Origin: Micropterix aruncella
Taxonomy: Eukaryota; Arthropoda; Insecta; Lepidoptera; Micropterigidae
Length of the DNA stretch: 64,000 nucleotides
Assembly (NCBI GenBank): GCA_944548615.1
Contig: OX155952.1
Coordinates: 32,565,096-32,629,095 of the forward strand
Direction of reading: 5' to 3'
Below the pieces are notes generated by a model. The model made no database searches. It was not told the DNA's origin and saw only the letters and a list, made by a program, of their open reading frames with translations. The position numbers were made by a program, and so were the translations under genes. The number at the start of each line of letters is the position of its first letter. Positions within the stretch are counted from its first letter, which is position 1. Below, piece after piece: positions 22,362 to 33,620 of this stretch.

Positions 22362-22562
22362 CTCCGGTATCAGCAGGTTAAAAAACACAGCTCTCTATCT
22401 CTTTCTCGCGTGCATGCGAAAGAGACGAGCGTAGTCCTCGCTGCGCAATTTCCGATCCAAGACTCCGGGATAAGCTAGTTTAAAAAGACATCTCTCTATC
22501 TTATTCTCGCGTGCATGCGTAAGAGATGCGCGCAATCCTCGCTGTGCAATTTTTAATCCACG
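22362..22562. repeat. Two-copy 101-bp tandem duplication
   Basis: Units start 'ctccggtatcagcagg' (22362) and 'ctccgggataagctag' (22463). Each contains 'tctcgcgtgcatgcg.aagag', a near-palindrome, and ends 'cctcgctg.gcaattt..atcca'. Confidence 0.75.
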
Positions 22563-23099
22563 TCGCGCAGTCTTCGTTTCAAAATATAAATTTTACTGAC
22601 ATTAAACGTAACGTCAGATGTAGGTACATAACTATCCATCAAAGTCTCATACCGGGAGCTTTAGATGAAATCGATTCTCAAGAAAGAAATCGTCTCCAAT
22701 AAAACGTAAAATTTAGCAAAGCTGTTACCATTTTTGTAAAAGTTTACAGACCTCAACTTTTTTACCAGCATAGATGTATCTAGGGGAGTAAATAAGGCTT
22801 ATATTACAGGCTGTTCGGTAGAAATACAGGCTTTTCGGGATCCAAAATCTTTTTTTTTCTAGGGATAATTATGTGCATTAAAATAAACAAAAAATAGGTT
22901 TTTAAATTTCTTAAAGAAAAGCAAGTTATTCGACATATTTTTTAAAACAAATCGGGACTTAGACAATAAAATGCTTTGCGAATGCTGCACGACTTAAAGT
23001 TTGCTCTTTAATTAAGGTGATGCTCCTATTTGAGGTCCTTTACGATTGTTATGCCCAGGTCCTCCTGTAGTTTAACTCAACCGAGTGACGTACATTGTA
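22563..23099. other. Intergenic, nothing firm
   Basis: Apart from the second half of the short duplication noted at about 22637, no feature is recognised. Confidence 0.3.
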
Positions 23100-23330
23100 T
23101 CTCAATGGTAGTGAAACTTTGAAACACTTCTTACAACATGGTGAACCGCACACTTATCATAATTAAAAGTGACCAGAAGTTCTTGTGTCCATTTATCACC
23201 GCCGATAACCTTAGTGTCATCGGCCAAAAAGCTAACTTGGGATGTTATGACGTCACGAAGATTAAAGAGGACGATATTGAACAATTCAGATTCTAGGACC
23301 TTACGGTACTCCACTCGCTACATTCTTTTG
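23100..23330 (-). pseudogene. Non-LTR reverse transcriptase relic with FLADDT
   Basis: The minus-strand frame reads 'VLESELFNIVLFNLRDVITS' then FLADDTKVIGG, with the catalytic F-L-A-D-D codons at 23216-23230. It then jumps to LLVTFNYDKCAVHHV, which corresponds to the 'FN.DKC.VMH' motif normally ~40 residues after the catalytic box. The internal deletion between them and the short remaining length mark a dead copy. The motif set fits CR1/L2-type LINEs, a different lineage from 47405-48319. Confidence 0.7.
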
Positions 23331-23444
23331 GTCAGATTTGTAGTCGTCAATTCTGAATTCGCTGGACAAATTTTATTTTTCAGAAAATAGCATATTAAAA
23401 TAGACATATATATATACTCGTATATGGCATCAAAAACATATTTG

Positions 23445-23930
23445 GACTCTTCCGGCAGAGGTAAGAGTATTGTGAACGCACTCCTGTGTGTCTGTGTGTT
23501 TGTAAGTATTCCTCCACGATAGCGCCCAAATGCTTCGCCCGATTGAGCTGAAATATGGCGTTCAGCCATCATGCGGTCATGGCAAGAGTTGAAAAGATTT
23601 TAGTTGAAATCGGTCCATCAGAGGGCGCGCTTGTCAGATTTTATTCTCGAAATATTGCAGTTAGAAACTTGAAGTTTGATACACAGATACCTTACTGCAC
23701 ATAAATCAGGGTTGGTTGGAATATCTTATATTGAAAAAAAAAATACCGCCGTATTTAATAAAACAATACGGATACAAAAAACATTTTTTTCTCATAGTCG
23801 CTTGGCTTAATCACTATCTGGCGAAGAGGGGTCGGTCAGGGGGGGGGGGGGGGGGTTGAAGGTTTCGCGTGCGTGGGAAGGGGGACTACTTGCCTGGAAA
23901 ATCTTGGTCTGACACAACCGTTTTTTCTCC
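23445..23930 (+). mobile_element. Family A element, copy A6
   Basis: Starts about 'gaggtaagagtattgtgaac', followed by 'tgtgtgtctgtgtgtttgta' and the core 'gatagcgcccaaatgcttcg' with 'gattgagctgaaatatgg'. Next come 'gaaatcggtccatcagaggg' and an 18-bp G tract at about 23840. It ends 'cttgcctggaaaatcttggt' and 'tgacacaaccgttttttctc'. Confidence 0.7.
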
Positions 23931-25121
23931 TATGGCACTCGGGATTCCACTTCTATATAATCATATTTTAAAATACATTGAATTCACTGTAGTATGGAAC
24001 TCCTAGAGTTACTTGGGTGATATTGATCAAATTAATTAGAAACCTCATAATACATTTGATAATAGAGAACATGAGATTACTCAAGAGCAAATACAGTAAC
24101 CTAAATAAAGGCTTTTCATCTTCTAAAGCATCTAGAAAAGCCTCACATGTAACCGAGCTATTTGCTTAGCCCTGATTAAAGTGAGATATAGGTAATAAAT
24201 AGCATCCCAATTCCCTCGGGTATGGGAACAAACACGAGAAGCGATGGCGCAGTCGTTTGTGTTGGTTAGGAGATTCGCTCACAACGTCTCCACGCAGAGC
24301 CCCATCTGCGTTTTATTATGATTTGAAAGATTTTGCCGCTTCGAGAACGTAGCGAATATAAATGTAAAAGTGTCGAAGGCGAATTTCCGAGTCGTTTTTT
24401 GAACGAAAAATAAAATGAAAATTACGTTATGAGGGAATCAGCAAATGGGCGCGTTTGTGGGATATGAAGAGAGGGTATATGCGGGTTGATCCTGTAAGAG
24501 AGGCGTCTCCTGACGTGGCAAAATTAACAATTAAATGTAGAATTCCTAATCTTACATTCATTGCTTGCACAAAATTTGCTTTTCACGGTTAGAATTTCAT
24601 GTTTTTAAGTTTCATTTGATAATACCATCCTGTTCGGGTGAAGAAATTACAAAGAAATATTGCATTTATGTATTTATAATTATTCATAAATAGGTTATTC
24701 TTAATCTAATATGGAGTTTGAATAAATCAAAAAAAAAATAAATACACTATAGATATCTATTTTACCTATACGCATATAAATTAAAATATATAATTTGGTG
24801 TAGCTCTACATATAATTTTGATCTAACGAAGTAATGTTTTTCGGATTTACATAGTGCAGTCCTTCGGACAAAAATATTAAATAGATCCGTTTTTGACTAC
24901 TTGCGAGCAAGCAATTTCTTAGTAAGCAAGCATACAATTGCAAGCATATAGCAAACATATCATTCGCGAGCCAGCAATTTCTATGACTACCAAAATTCAT
25001 GTCTATTAATTACCTTGTACGAGATAATCGTCGACGACGTACCGATGGGATGGATGGTTAGACAGAGGTATCACAGTTTGGACATTCTTTCTGTGTTATC
25101 CAAGGGTTAGAGAATACCTAG
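23931..25121. other. Intergenic, nothing firm
   Basis: A less AT-rich block at 24230-24400 carries no coding signal. An oligo-A stretch after 'aataaatcaaaaaaaa' at about 24720 could be a retroelement tail. Confidence 0.3.
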
Positions 25122-25156
25122 GGGGGGGGGGGGGGAGGGGTTAACATACGGGCGGG

Positions 25157-25356
25157 NNNNNNNNNNNNNNNNNNNNNNNNNNNNNNNNNNNNNNNNNNNN
25201 NNNNNNNNNNNNNNNNNNNNNNNNNNNNNNNNNNNNNNNNNNNNNNNNNNNNNNNNNNNNNNNNNNNNNNNNNNNNNNNNNNNNNNNNNNNNNNNNNNNN
25301 NNNNNNNNNNNNNNNNNNNNNNNNNNNNNNNNNNNNNNNNNNNNNNNNNNNNNNNN
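25157..25356. other. Assembly gap (200 N)
   Basis: Exactly 200 N. A round number suggests a gap of unknown true length. It is bordered on the left by a G-rich tract (25122-25140) and on the right by (AT)n, which explains the break. Confidence 0.99.
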
Positions 25357-25606
<250 letters not shown>

Positions 25607-25900
25607 GAGTGGTATTACCCGGCGTTGCCCGTGTTATATCTTTTCTCAAATTCCAATGTATACCAATTTTCTTGGCGATCGGTTGAGCAGTATAGAAGTT
25701 GGTGTGCTGCAGCGCCGTCTAGTTGAAAGTTGCAACAAAGCGGATATATATATATAAAAACCTTAACCATGAAAAAATACATATATATGCCAACTTTCGT
25801 GGTGATCGGTCAAACGGTTTCGGAGTCTACTAAACTCGGACAGACGGGCATACAGATATACCAACATCCATTTTTATATAATATTATTTTGGCCTGTTTT
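25607..25900 (+). mobile_element. Dispersed element C, copy 1
   Basis: Contains 'ttggcgatcggttgagcagt', 'gctgcagcgccgtctagttg' and 'gatcggtcaaacggtttcgg', shared with 43305-43450. It is an insect interspersed repeat with no coding capacity. Confidence 0.6.
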
Positions 25901-26440
25901 TAAAATTTAAACTTTGAATGCCTATATCTCGCTTATTTATAGCGACCGACACAATTTTCTTCCAGATTTAGCATTAAAATGAAAAAAATTGGAGAGAGGT
26001 TCCTATACTGCAGTTATTCCACTTTTATAACTATGTGATAATACTTACATGTATATATTTTAATTAAAGAGTTTTGAACAATGAAGCACAAATAATTAAA
26101 AAGCAGGAATAATTTCACTGTATTACCTTCACAATATTTTGAATTTAGAATAACGCTTGGCCGACTATGACGTTTGTAGGTTTAACATAGCAGCGCCATA
26201 TATGGATTACTCAATAGATAACGCCATCTGTTAAAATCGTTTGGAACTAACAGATAATTGCGAATGTCAAATAATAGACATTGCAATAAAATAATATCGC
26301 GACTATAAATTAAGACGTAAGCTATCCTATCTTTCAAGTTGGATCAAACTGCACATTGTGTGCAAATTTGATTCAAATCGGTTAAGTAGTTTAGGAGTCC
26401 ATCGCGGACAAACAACGTGACACGTAATTTATATATATTA
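25901..26440 (+). mobile_element. Old interspersed repeat 3' part
   Basis: Ends 'gattcaaatcggttaagtag' then 'ggagtccatcgcggacaaac' and an AT-rich tail, the pattern of many insect non-LTR or MITE 3' ends. It also contains two 'gcgccat'/'cgccatctg' motifs like those in element C. Its boundaries and family are not resolved. Confidence 0.4.
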
Positions 26441-26690
26441 AGATATATATATTCGGAATGTACCAATCAGGCCTTTTCCTTTGACACTAAACTCGATATA
26501 TTTATGTTATATTATAAATGGAGATTTTGACATTTAGACAACTATTTACTTCATATTTGGATAGTCAGGACCCTGTGAAGCTCGCGATGACATACGGATT
26601 TTAACAATACCAAATACTTCTACATCAGTTTGAGCGTTTAGAAGTTATGGTGGAATATATAAACGAAAAACATACATAAATGATCCATGA
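26441..26690 (+). repeat. Dispersed repeat D, copy 1
   Basis: Imperfect match to 49195-49440 in the same orientation. Shared are 'aatcagaccttt...ttgac', 'ttgatatttggacagt'-type segments and 'tttagaagtt.tggt'. About 70% similar by eye. Confidence 0.5.
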
Positions 26691-27586
26691 ACACATATCA
26701 CTTATTTTTCTGTTGGGCAGTCGTGTAATAAATTATGTACAATATGTAGCATACCGAAATAACTTTCAGTTTATTTTCGGACAGAAAAAACTATGATATC
26801 CAATGGGATTCACACATACCAAGATATGTTTCTCAGGAAATTTAATAATTCAGCGTTGGCGATAAAAAATTAAAAACAAGACCAATATTTTCCTTTTATG
26901 TAACGCGGTGCTGAAACCCGCCTTTTCATGTAACTCTATATAGCACACTCGAGTACACACCTATTTGAAATACGCTTTCGTCCAATCGAAGTGGAAACTC
27001 ACAAAGCAGAGAAACCAAATGGAAATGAATGCATTCACGTTCAGGTTTTCCGATATTGCAATGTTTTCCCATTTCCATGTTAATATTCCAAAAATATAGC
27101 GAGACGACAATCTGTCTGATGTTTTCACTTTTTGATAAAAGGAGTGTTGCACGCATTCGATCTTATTTTATCGAAATTATTTTTTAATTGACAAGTTTTT
27201 ATTTCGAGGCATGGCATATGTTTGCCACGACATACGACATTATAGACCGTGCATCTAGAAAGTGGGTTAAACTTCAATTCCGTGTTCAATACACATGCAC
27301 ATTAACAGGCCATAATGTCTTAACGATTTATTTTGTTATTGTCGCCATTATTTTTGATTTATATTTCCGTTTTGAGAAATACCGGTTTAATATCTATTAC
27401 ATTACATTTTTAACTACTGGATGTAAAATAAAATATCAAAACATATAAAATGTTCGCAGTTTTTTGACATTTTAATTTAAAGAAAATGGATTCTTACCGC
27501 GTGAAGCTAAAATTTTTCCCGACGACTCGGTAAAGTTTCATTTGTCGTTTTCACGTGGAAAATTATCACGTGAATATTTGTGGTTT
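26691..27586. other. Intergenic, nothing firm
   Basis: Overlapping short frames at 26926-27156 (minus) and 27188-27448 (plus) have no family features. A family B remnant ('ttaccgcgtgaag.taaaatt') lies at about 27494-27530. Confidence 0.3.
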
Positions 27587-27990
27587 GTCGACTATAACGG
27601 GCTGACCTGTCACTCAAGGAAGTTTTAACGATTATGATCGTTCTATCTCCTGCGAGGTGAACGTAGAAGACTTTGTGGACGATACAAATCTACCGTTCGG
27701 CAAATACCATGAACCCGCCAGAGGCCAACGCCTTACGGCGAGGCACTAGGAAGGTAACACAGTGGGGCCACCCTGGCTACCAGTTTCGGCCAGATTTCTC
27801 TGGCCTCCCCACTGGTTACGGGTTCGGGGTCGCTTGCGCGGTCCTCTTCCTTAGCTAGCGGTGATTCAGTGTCTACCGAATCTATCGCGAACACGGCTTC
27901 CTTTGCCCGGCTATTCACCCGGTATCGGGTAGCCGATCGGTCGTTTCAAGAGCAGTTGATAGTAATGTTAACAAATACCCCCGCTCTTTA
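27587..27990 (+). repeat. GC-rich repeat H, copy H2 (partial)
   Basis: Matches the first ~400 bp of the H unit ('gtcgactataacgggctgac', 'gaacgtagaagactttg', 'ggtcgcttgcgcggtcctct', 'cccgctctttaggaaac'). It is more diverged and lacks the second half with 'ccgactgttagtcgg'. Confidence 0.65.
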
Positions 27991-30707
27991 GGAAACATCA
28001 TATTATGTATTATAAATAATAATATCCAAACATTCATATTTCATTTTTGCTTTATATACCCTTTTTTAAACGTACCTTATTATTACTTTCCTTGTCCTTA
28101 TATCATTACTAATATTATTACATTTTCCCACTATCAACGTGCTCATGTTATTTCTATAATAATTAGTTATGCAACCATTTTAAGCTGTTCATAAGATAGT
28201 AAATTAGTTCTTTTGATTTAGGTTTTTAACATATTCGTATCATGCATTTACTATCCGTAGGTTTACTATAAAATAAACCTACTAGATTACTAAATTACCC
28301 CTACTAGACTGCCATCTATAACTCACCTGACATCTATGTATATATAGGTACTAGACTGACGTCTTTGTTATAAGTAGGCACTTACGAAATTGCTTTCTTT
28401 GATAATGTACTAAAATTGCGAATGACGCACGCTTTCAAACACCTACATGAATAACCATATATTACCTTTATCCCCTAAAGCTAAATCTCATTAGAGAAAT
28501 CGCTTTGAGGGAAAGTATGTAATAATTACTCGCACCATAGACGTTTTCCTCGCTTTATTATTGCCGACATTATCCGAAAGGAACATCTTGAGGTAGCAGG
28601 GGTGTCTATATTAATATTAATGTTGGATTTGGCCGGATTATTCTTACTCGTCATACAAAATATGTGACTAAATGGTCGTATATTATTACCAACAGAGCAA
28701 AATGGAAGATATGCTCAAACGTAATATAGATTTTATGTGATGCTATTGTGCGACGGCACGAATGGAAAAATGTCAGCTTTGTTAGCTATTCCAGTGGTAT
28801 TCACTAATCACCCGTCCCTCCTTTCCGCTGTGTATCCGCTCGCTTCCCCGCCATTCACCGCCTGGCTAATTACTACCGCGTCCTTCTGTCTCTACGGGGA
28901 TCGAACATTGCATGTGCCTTCACTATCTCTATCCCTCTCACTCGAATACATGCCATTTGCCATTTCAATGGCTTCATTTGCCGAGAAATTTCCACCGTGA
29001 AATCACTGAAATAAAATACAATTTTAACAACCGAAGTATTCCAACAGCAACGGTAATTTTGGTAATTTTATCTAATTTCTTTTTCAGAATACTTACATTG
29101 TTTAACACATACTATGCAAATTTACAGCTAATTAAAAGTTTTTTAAATTAAACTTCATATTTTGTTAAGTGCTATAAGAAAATTTGAAGAAAATACAGTT
29201 TTTACTAAAGAGGAAAGAGTCGGAGAAGACACATTACGAGTTTAACACATTAATTGCCGTTCACGCGATATCGGTGTTGTGACACCGTTTTTCTATAAAG
29301 AACGAGTTTCTATAAAGAAAAATTACTATGAACAACCACATGATACTAAAATTTCAATTTAGCAATGAACGTGTTAATAGATATATTTCTACATTATAGT
29401 AATAGCTCTTTATCCAATATAAAATCATGCACTTCTGGGAAAATGATAGCGGAACAAAGCTATTTGGCCGTATTCATGTCTCTTTTGCTTGCGTGCTTGC
29501 TTGTTTGTGTAATTTTTTAATTCTTGATTATGAGTAAACTAGTGCATTTACAAGACATATGCAACTTTATAAATCTACCTCACTCGCAAGCTTTCCATTC
29601 ATCGTATCTGTATTTCTGCTTGCGGAGTAGTTTAAACTTTATCGCGAATTGAAAATATCGCAATACGCCTGCTTTTAGCATTACCAACTGGAATAACTCG
29701 ATCGTTTGATTAATGATGTTGATATTTTTTATTGCTGTAATTATTCAATGTAATACTGTGTGATTTACAAAATTAGAAAATGATTTAATTTATTTGTCTT
29801 GTTAGAACGAGTGTTAAACATCAAAACGTAAGTGTCGGATCATCAGTAATGGACACCCAGCCATGCACAGGAGAATCTAACAGTTTTATCTTCAACGCCT
29901 ATTTGCCGACCTAGTCGTTATTGAATTGAACACTAATGATGTACGCTACACCATCCACAGACAGAAAAAATAAATTCATAAGGTCAGTAATATTGTAAAA
30001 CAATAAATAAACATTTGATGTAGTCTCGACGAGTTGACATTCATTTCCGATATTGATTGTGGTCAGTGGTCAGTGGTCAATGATCGGTAGAAGGTGGATC
30101 TGTCGTAGTAGTCAGTAGCAAACAGTGAATGTGTTGTTGGGTTGTTTATTGTTTGTGCTGTATTCGGAATATCTGTGTATCTAGGCTCGATCAATCAATA
30201 CTTGAGATAGCGTCTCTACCTTTTATGTTTAGTTTGACCGTTTTGACTCCTTGTCGAGTACTTCTTATGTTTGCTGAAGTGCGCTCCTTAATGCATTTCT
30301 CGTAGAAAGAAATATTAATGGTGTATTTTGAGTTTGGCGAGACGCATGCATCGGTTTATGTGTGACATCTTCTTGCGGAGTCGCACAGCAAGTCTGTGGC
30401 ATCTTCAGTTTGTCCAGGTTCTTAGAAACGGGCTAACAGTTCACCGGGAAGTCGTTTTAGTTCTCCATATTTGGAAAATTTGAAAATTGCGATTGATAAT
30501 GCTAGAAGTTTCGAAGAAGTGATAAGAGATTTCAGTGCAGAGATCAGTTTCGCAGATTTTGTGTTTCGTTTTAGAATGTCGAAGAACATGGTCCGATTAC
30601 TAGTAACCCATAGGGCTTCCATATCTATTTCCCTAAATCGAAATTCGGAAAAAATAAACGAAATTTTACGATATTCAATACGACAGAACATCGAAGAAAA
30701 TATAACC
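27991..30707. other. Long intergenic stretch
   Basis: No recognised gene. 28730-29000 is less AT-rich with open frames on one strand but no family features. 'ggtcagtggtcagtggtcaa' at about 30061-30080 is a small tandem repeat. Overlapping frames on both strands near 30422-30802 cannot be separated and are not called. Confidence 0.3.
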
Positions 30708-30925
30708 TCATAAAAAAATACGGAACGCACAGCAGTAATAATTTCATTGACTTGTAGCTGACGGTAGTCGATAGGTACGCAAGCAGGTACAATACATACC
30801 AAAAAACCGTAATACTACGCCACAAATTATTAGTATCCCTAGGGAACGACAAATTTAAGTAAATATAATTTCTGAACAATGGTAGCTCCAGGAAAGTACT
30901 TTGAAGAAACGCAGCTTTGTCGTAA
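30708..30925 (+). repeat. Direct repeat I, copy 1
   Basis: Matches 32432-32700: 'cggaacgcacagc.gtaa', 'gtagtcgataggtacgcagg'-type, 'aacgacaaatttaagtaaat' and 'gaaacgcagcttt'. About 75-80% similar. Confidence 0.65.
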
Positions 30926-32097
30926 CTCGAAAGTTTAGGGGTTCATGACATCGATATATGATCCCCTAATATATTGATGGTTCATGGTAGAAAGTTAAAA
31001 GCAATGACTTTTTACTTTTACTTCAACTGAGGTTCGAGAAAAAGTCGGTAAGTTTCGTTATCGGGGAGGCGAAATCAGTACCTATAAACATTAAAAAATA
31101 AACCCAATAAATATTTACTTAGCCAACGTTACAAATTCATAAGCGATTTTTTTAGGGATTTAAAATGCATTAATTACAAACAAGAGCAATGAATCCGGTA
31201 CAATAACATAACCTAAATATCTCGGAAACTACGAATGCTAGCTTATTCGAATAAAAAGTATTTAATAGGCAACTTAATACTACTCAAATAAGAAAGATAA
31301 AAAACGAATTTACCGTAACACCTTGTTAGAAATTTCAAACGGTAAATTCTTCTTTTATTTTATTTGTAATGTCAAACAACCGCGATAGTCTCCGATTTTA
31401 TACTCAAATAAAATTAATAAAACCCCTTGGTTGCTAATGAAATAAATGTTTTATTGAAAATCGAAATACGAATTCACTGAATTTGTTATTGCTTATGTTT
31501 CTGTTCTCTCATAAAAAAACTATCAAGTGTTCCTAGTATTAAATATTCATTATTATTATGATAAATATTAAATAAGATAGCACTCTTAGTTTTCGAGATA
31601 TTCGTAAGTTTATGTTGGCCGGGTTCATTGCTAAAAAGTGTATTGTTTAGATATTATATTATGTTTTCGTATTACATATTTCAAAGGCCGAAAAAATATA
31701 AGACACTTTTTTTTACTATATAACATAAATAATTACGCTAAAATTGAACAGGATACTTACCATAAATCGAACACTATAACCTCAAATGCCAATACTTGAA
31801 GTTCTTGATTCATTCCCTCTCTCATTCTTTCGTTTTAGGGTTATAAAATCATGATATTCATTCTTCAATAATGCTCTAATTAGATTTTCAATTACCACTG
31901 AATTCTTCACAGCGCCTTGCATTCCAATGTGCAACCGTGCCATGAACTGAAATTTAAATTACCCCCTGAAATATTAATAGCGCTTCTAATTAGTTATGTG
32001 CGGACTTTTGTTGGCCGTTGTCGCGGAAATAGTGGCAATGCCTATGTATCACAAAGAGCTTATTTATTAACGAGGCTCTTGGAGCGGCGTTTCCTTT
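30926..32097. other. Intergenic with a family B remnant
   Basis: 31310-31400 is a decayed family B copy ('acgaatttaccg', 'acggtaaattcttc', then 'tgtcaaacaaccgcgatag'). It shows the junction motif directly next to the B end. TAATTA-type sites occur at about 31875 ('ctctaattag') and 31985 ('cttctaattagttatg'), leading into the duplicated block at 32098. Confidence 0.45.
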
Positions 32098-32430
32098 CCG
32101 GTATTTCAGCCGGATGCTACCAGTCGCCTCACCGGATGCGGCGCCAAATAATTACCTCGTATTCATCCATAATTAATCACCTTTCCCAGCCAATTTGTAT
32201 CACTACTACATTGTACCAACTTGCTATTTTTAATGTTACTAACATTAAATAAGCATTAAATAATATTGCAGAAAAAGTGCAGTGTTCGATGTGATGAGGG
32301 CTAATTGGATATAAATAGAGAGTTGTTTAGTTTGCAGTGTTGCTCAAACTTTTTTGTTGGCAAGCCAAATAACCAACATTTAACGCCGTGTGGGAAAGTA
32401 ATGTTGACAAAGTGCATTTTTTTTCCAATA
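32098..32430. promoter_or_regulatory. Duplicated candidate conserved element J, copy 1
   Basis: Imperfect direct copy of 32733-33060. Bases 32116-32184 (69 bp, containing 'caccggatgcggcgccaaat', AATAATTACC and CATAATTAATC) are identical to 32750-32818. The following ~250 bp is clearly diverged. An identical core in diverged flanks suggests selective constraint, as in a cis-regulatory element with homeodomain-type sites. Local gene conversion is the alternative. Confidence 0.4.
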
Positions 32431-32431
32431 T

Positions 32432-32700
32432 CACCTCCAAAAAAATCGGAACGCACAGCCGTAAAAACTTCATTGACTGACAGCTAACAGCAGCGCACTC
32501 GGTAGTCGATAGGTACGCAGGCAGGTATAAGACATCAAAACGTTTGCAAAAAACCGGAATACTTTGATACAAATTATCATTATGCCATTAGGCAACGACA
32601 AATTTAAGTAAATATTAATTCTGAACAATGGCAGCTCCGGTAATTTTAGCTTTAGCGAAAATACTTTGGAGAAACGCAGCTTTCTCAAAAATCAAAAGTT
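32432..32700 (+). repeat. Direct repeat I, copy 2
   Basis: Second copy of 30708-30925, lying between the two J copies. The local order is therefore I ... J-I-J. No credible gene is encoded. Confidence 0.65.
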
Positions 32701-32732
32701 AGAGGTAATTTTAAAGTAAAAGTAATGGTTCC

Positions 32733-33060
32733 AGGTATTGCAGCCAGAAGCTACCAGTCGCCTCACCGGATGCGGCGCCAAATAATTACCTCGTATTCAT
32801 CCATAATTAATCACCTTTTCCAGCTAATTTGTACCACTACTACGTTATACTGGCTAATATTAATGTTAATAACATTGAATTAGCATTAATTAATATTGCA
32901 GAAGAAGTGCAGTATTCGATGTGATGAGCGCTAATTCGATATGAATAGAGAGGAGTTGTATCAGTAGAGCAGTGTTGGACAAACTTTATTAATGGCAGGC
33001 CAAATATCCACCACTAAGCGCCGTGGGGTAAGTAATGTTAGCAAAGTCCATTTCTTCCAG
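32733..33060. promoter_or_regulatory. Duplicated candidate conserved element J, copy 2
   Basis: Second copy of 32098-32430, offset ~634 bp. It contains the same 69-bp identical core at 32750-32818 and more variable flanks ('aagtgcagt.ttcgatgtgat', 'gccaaat.accac'). Confidence 0.4.
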
Positions 33061-33104
33061 ATAAAACTCGAGGGATCTGGGGTTAAATTATTTCAAATTT
33101 GCAA

Positions 33105-33620
33105 ACCATTTTACAACCACTTGCTGGTATCTGATTGAGCTGAAATTTGGCACACTTATGTAAACTCAGTGACAATGCAATATTATGGTACTGTCGAGCT
33201 GATTTGATGATGGAGCCGGGATGTAGGGACTGAAACTCCTTGATGGAAAGTGCTAAGATACTCGAGTTTGAGCTCTTTTGTTTTAATGTTTGAGTACTTT
33301 TCATTACACAAGGCGACGAGGGTCTGAAGATGGAGCCGGAATATTGCCTCAGGAACTACCTGAGGGAAAGTGGTAAGCCAACCGAGTTTGGGCTCGTTTG
33401 TTTTGTTGTCTTGAGAACTTTCCATTAGACATGATGACGAGGATCTGAAGATGGAGCCGATAGATTGTCACTAGGAACTTATTGATGGAAAGTGTTAAGA
33501 AAGCCAATTTTAGCTCGTTTGTTTTGTTGTCTTGAGTACTTTCCATTACACATGATAACGCGGGTCTGAAGATGGAGCCGTGAGATTGCCACTGGAACTC
33601 CCCGATGGAAAGACAGGCTT
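33105..33620 (+). repeat. 120-bp tandem array with family A-like lead-in
   Basis: The array is preceded by 'tgattgagctgaaatttggc', the family A core. Units marked by 'gatggagccg' start at about 33209, 33329, 33450 and 33571 (periods 120, 121, 121). Each contains 'gagctc.tttgttt.' and 'gagtactttccatta'. It differs in sequence from the 119-bp array at 12850 but has the same period and the same position after the core. No family A 3' end follows. Confidence 0.75.

Noticed and set aside
30422..30802. 126-codon minus-strand and 80-codon plus-strand frames
   Set aside because: They are mutually overlapping, with no recognisable domain or codon signal to choose between strands.
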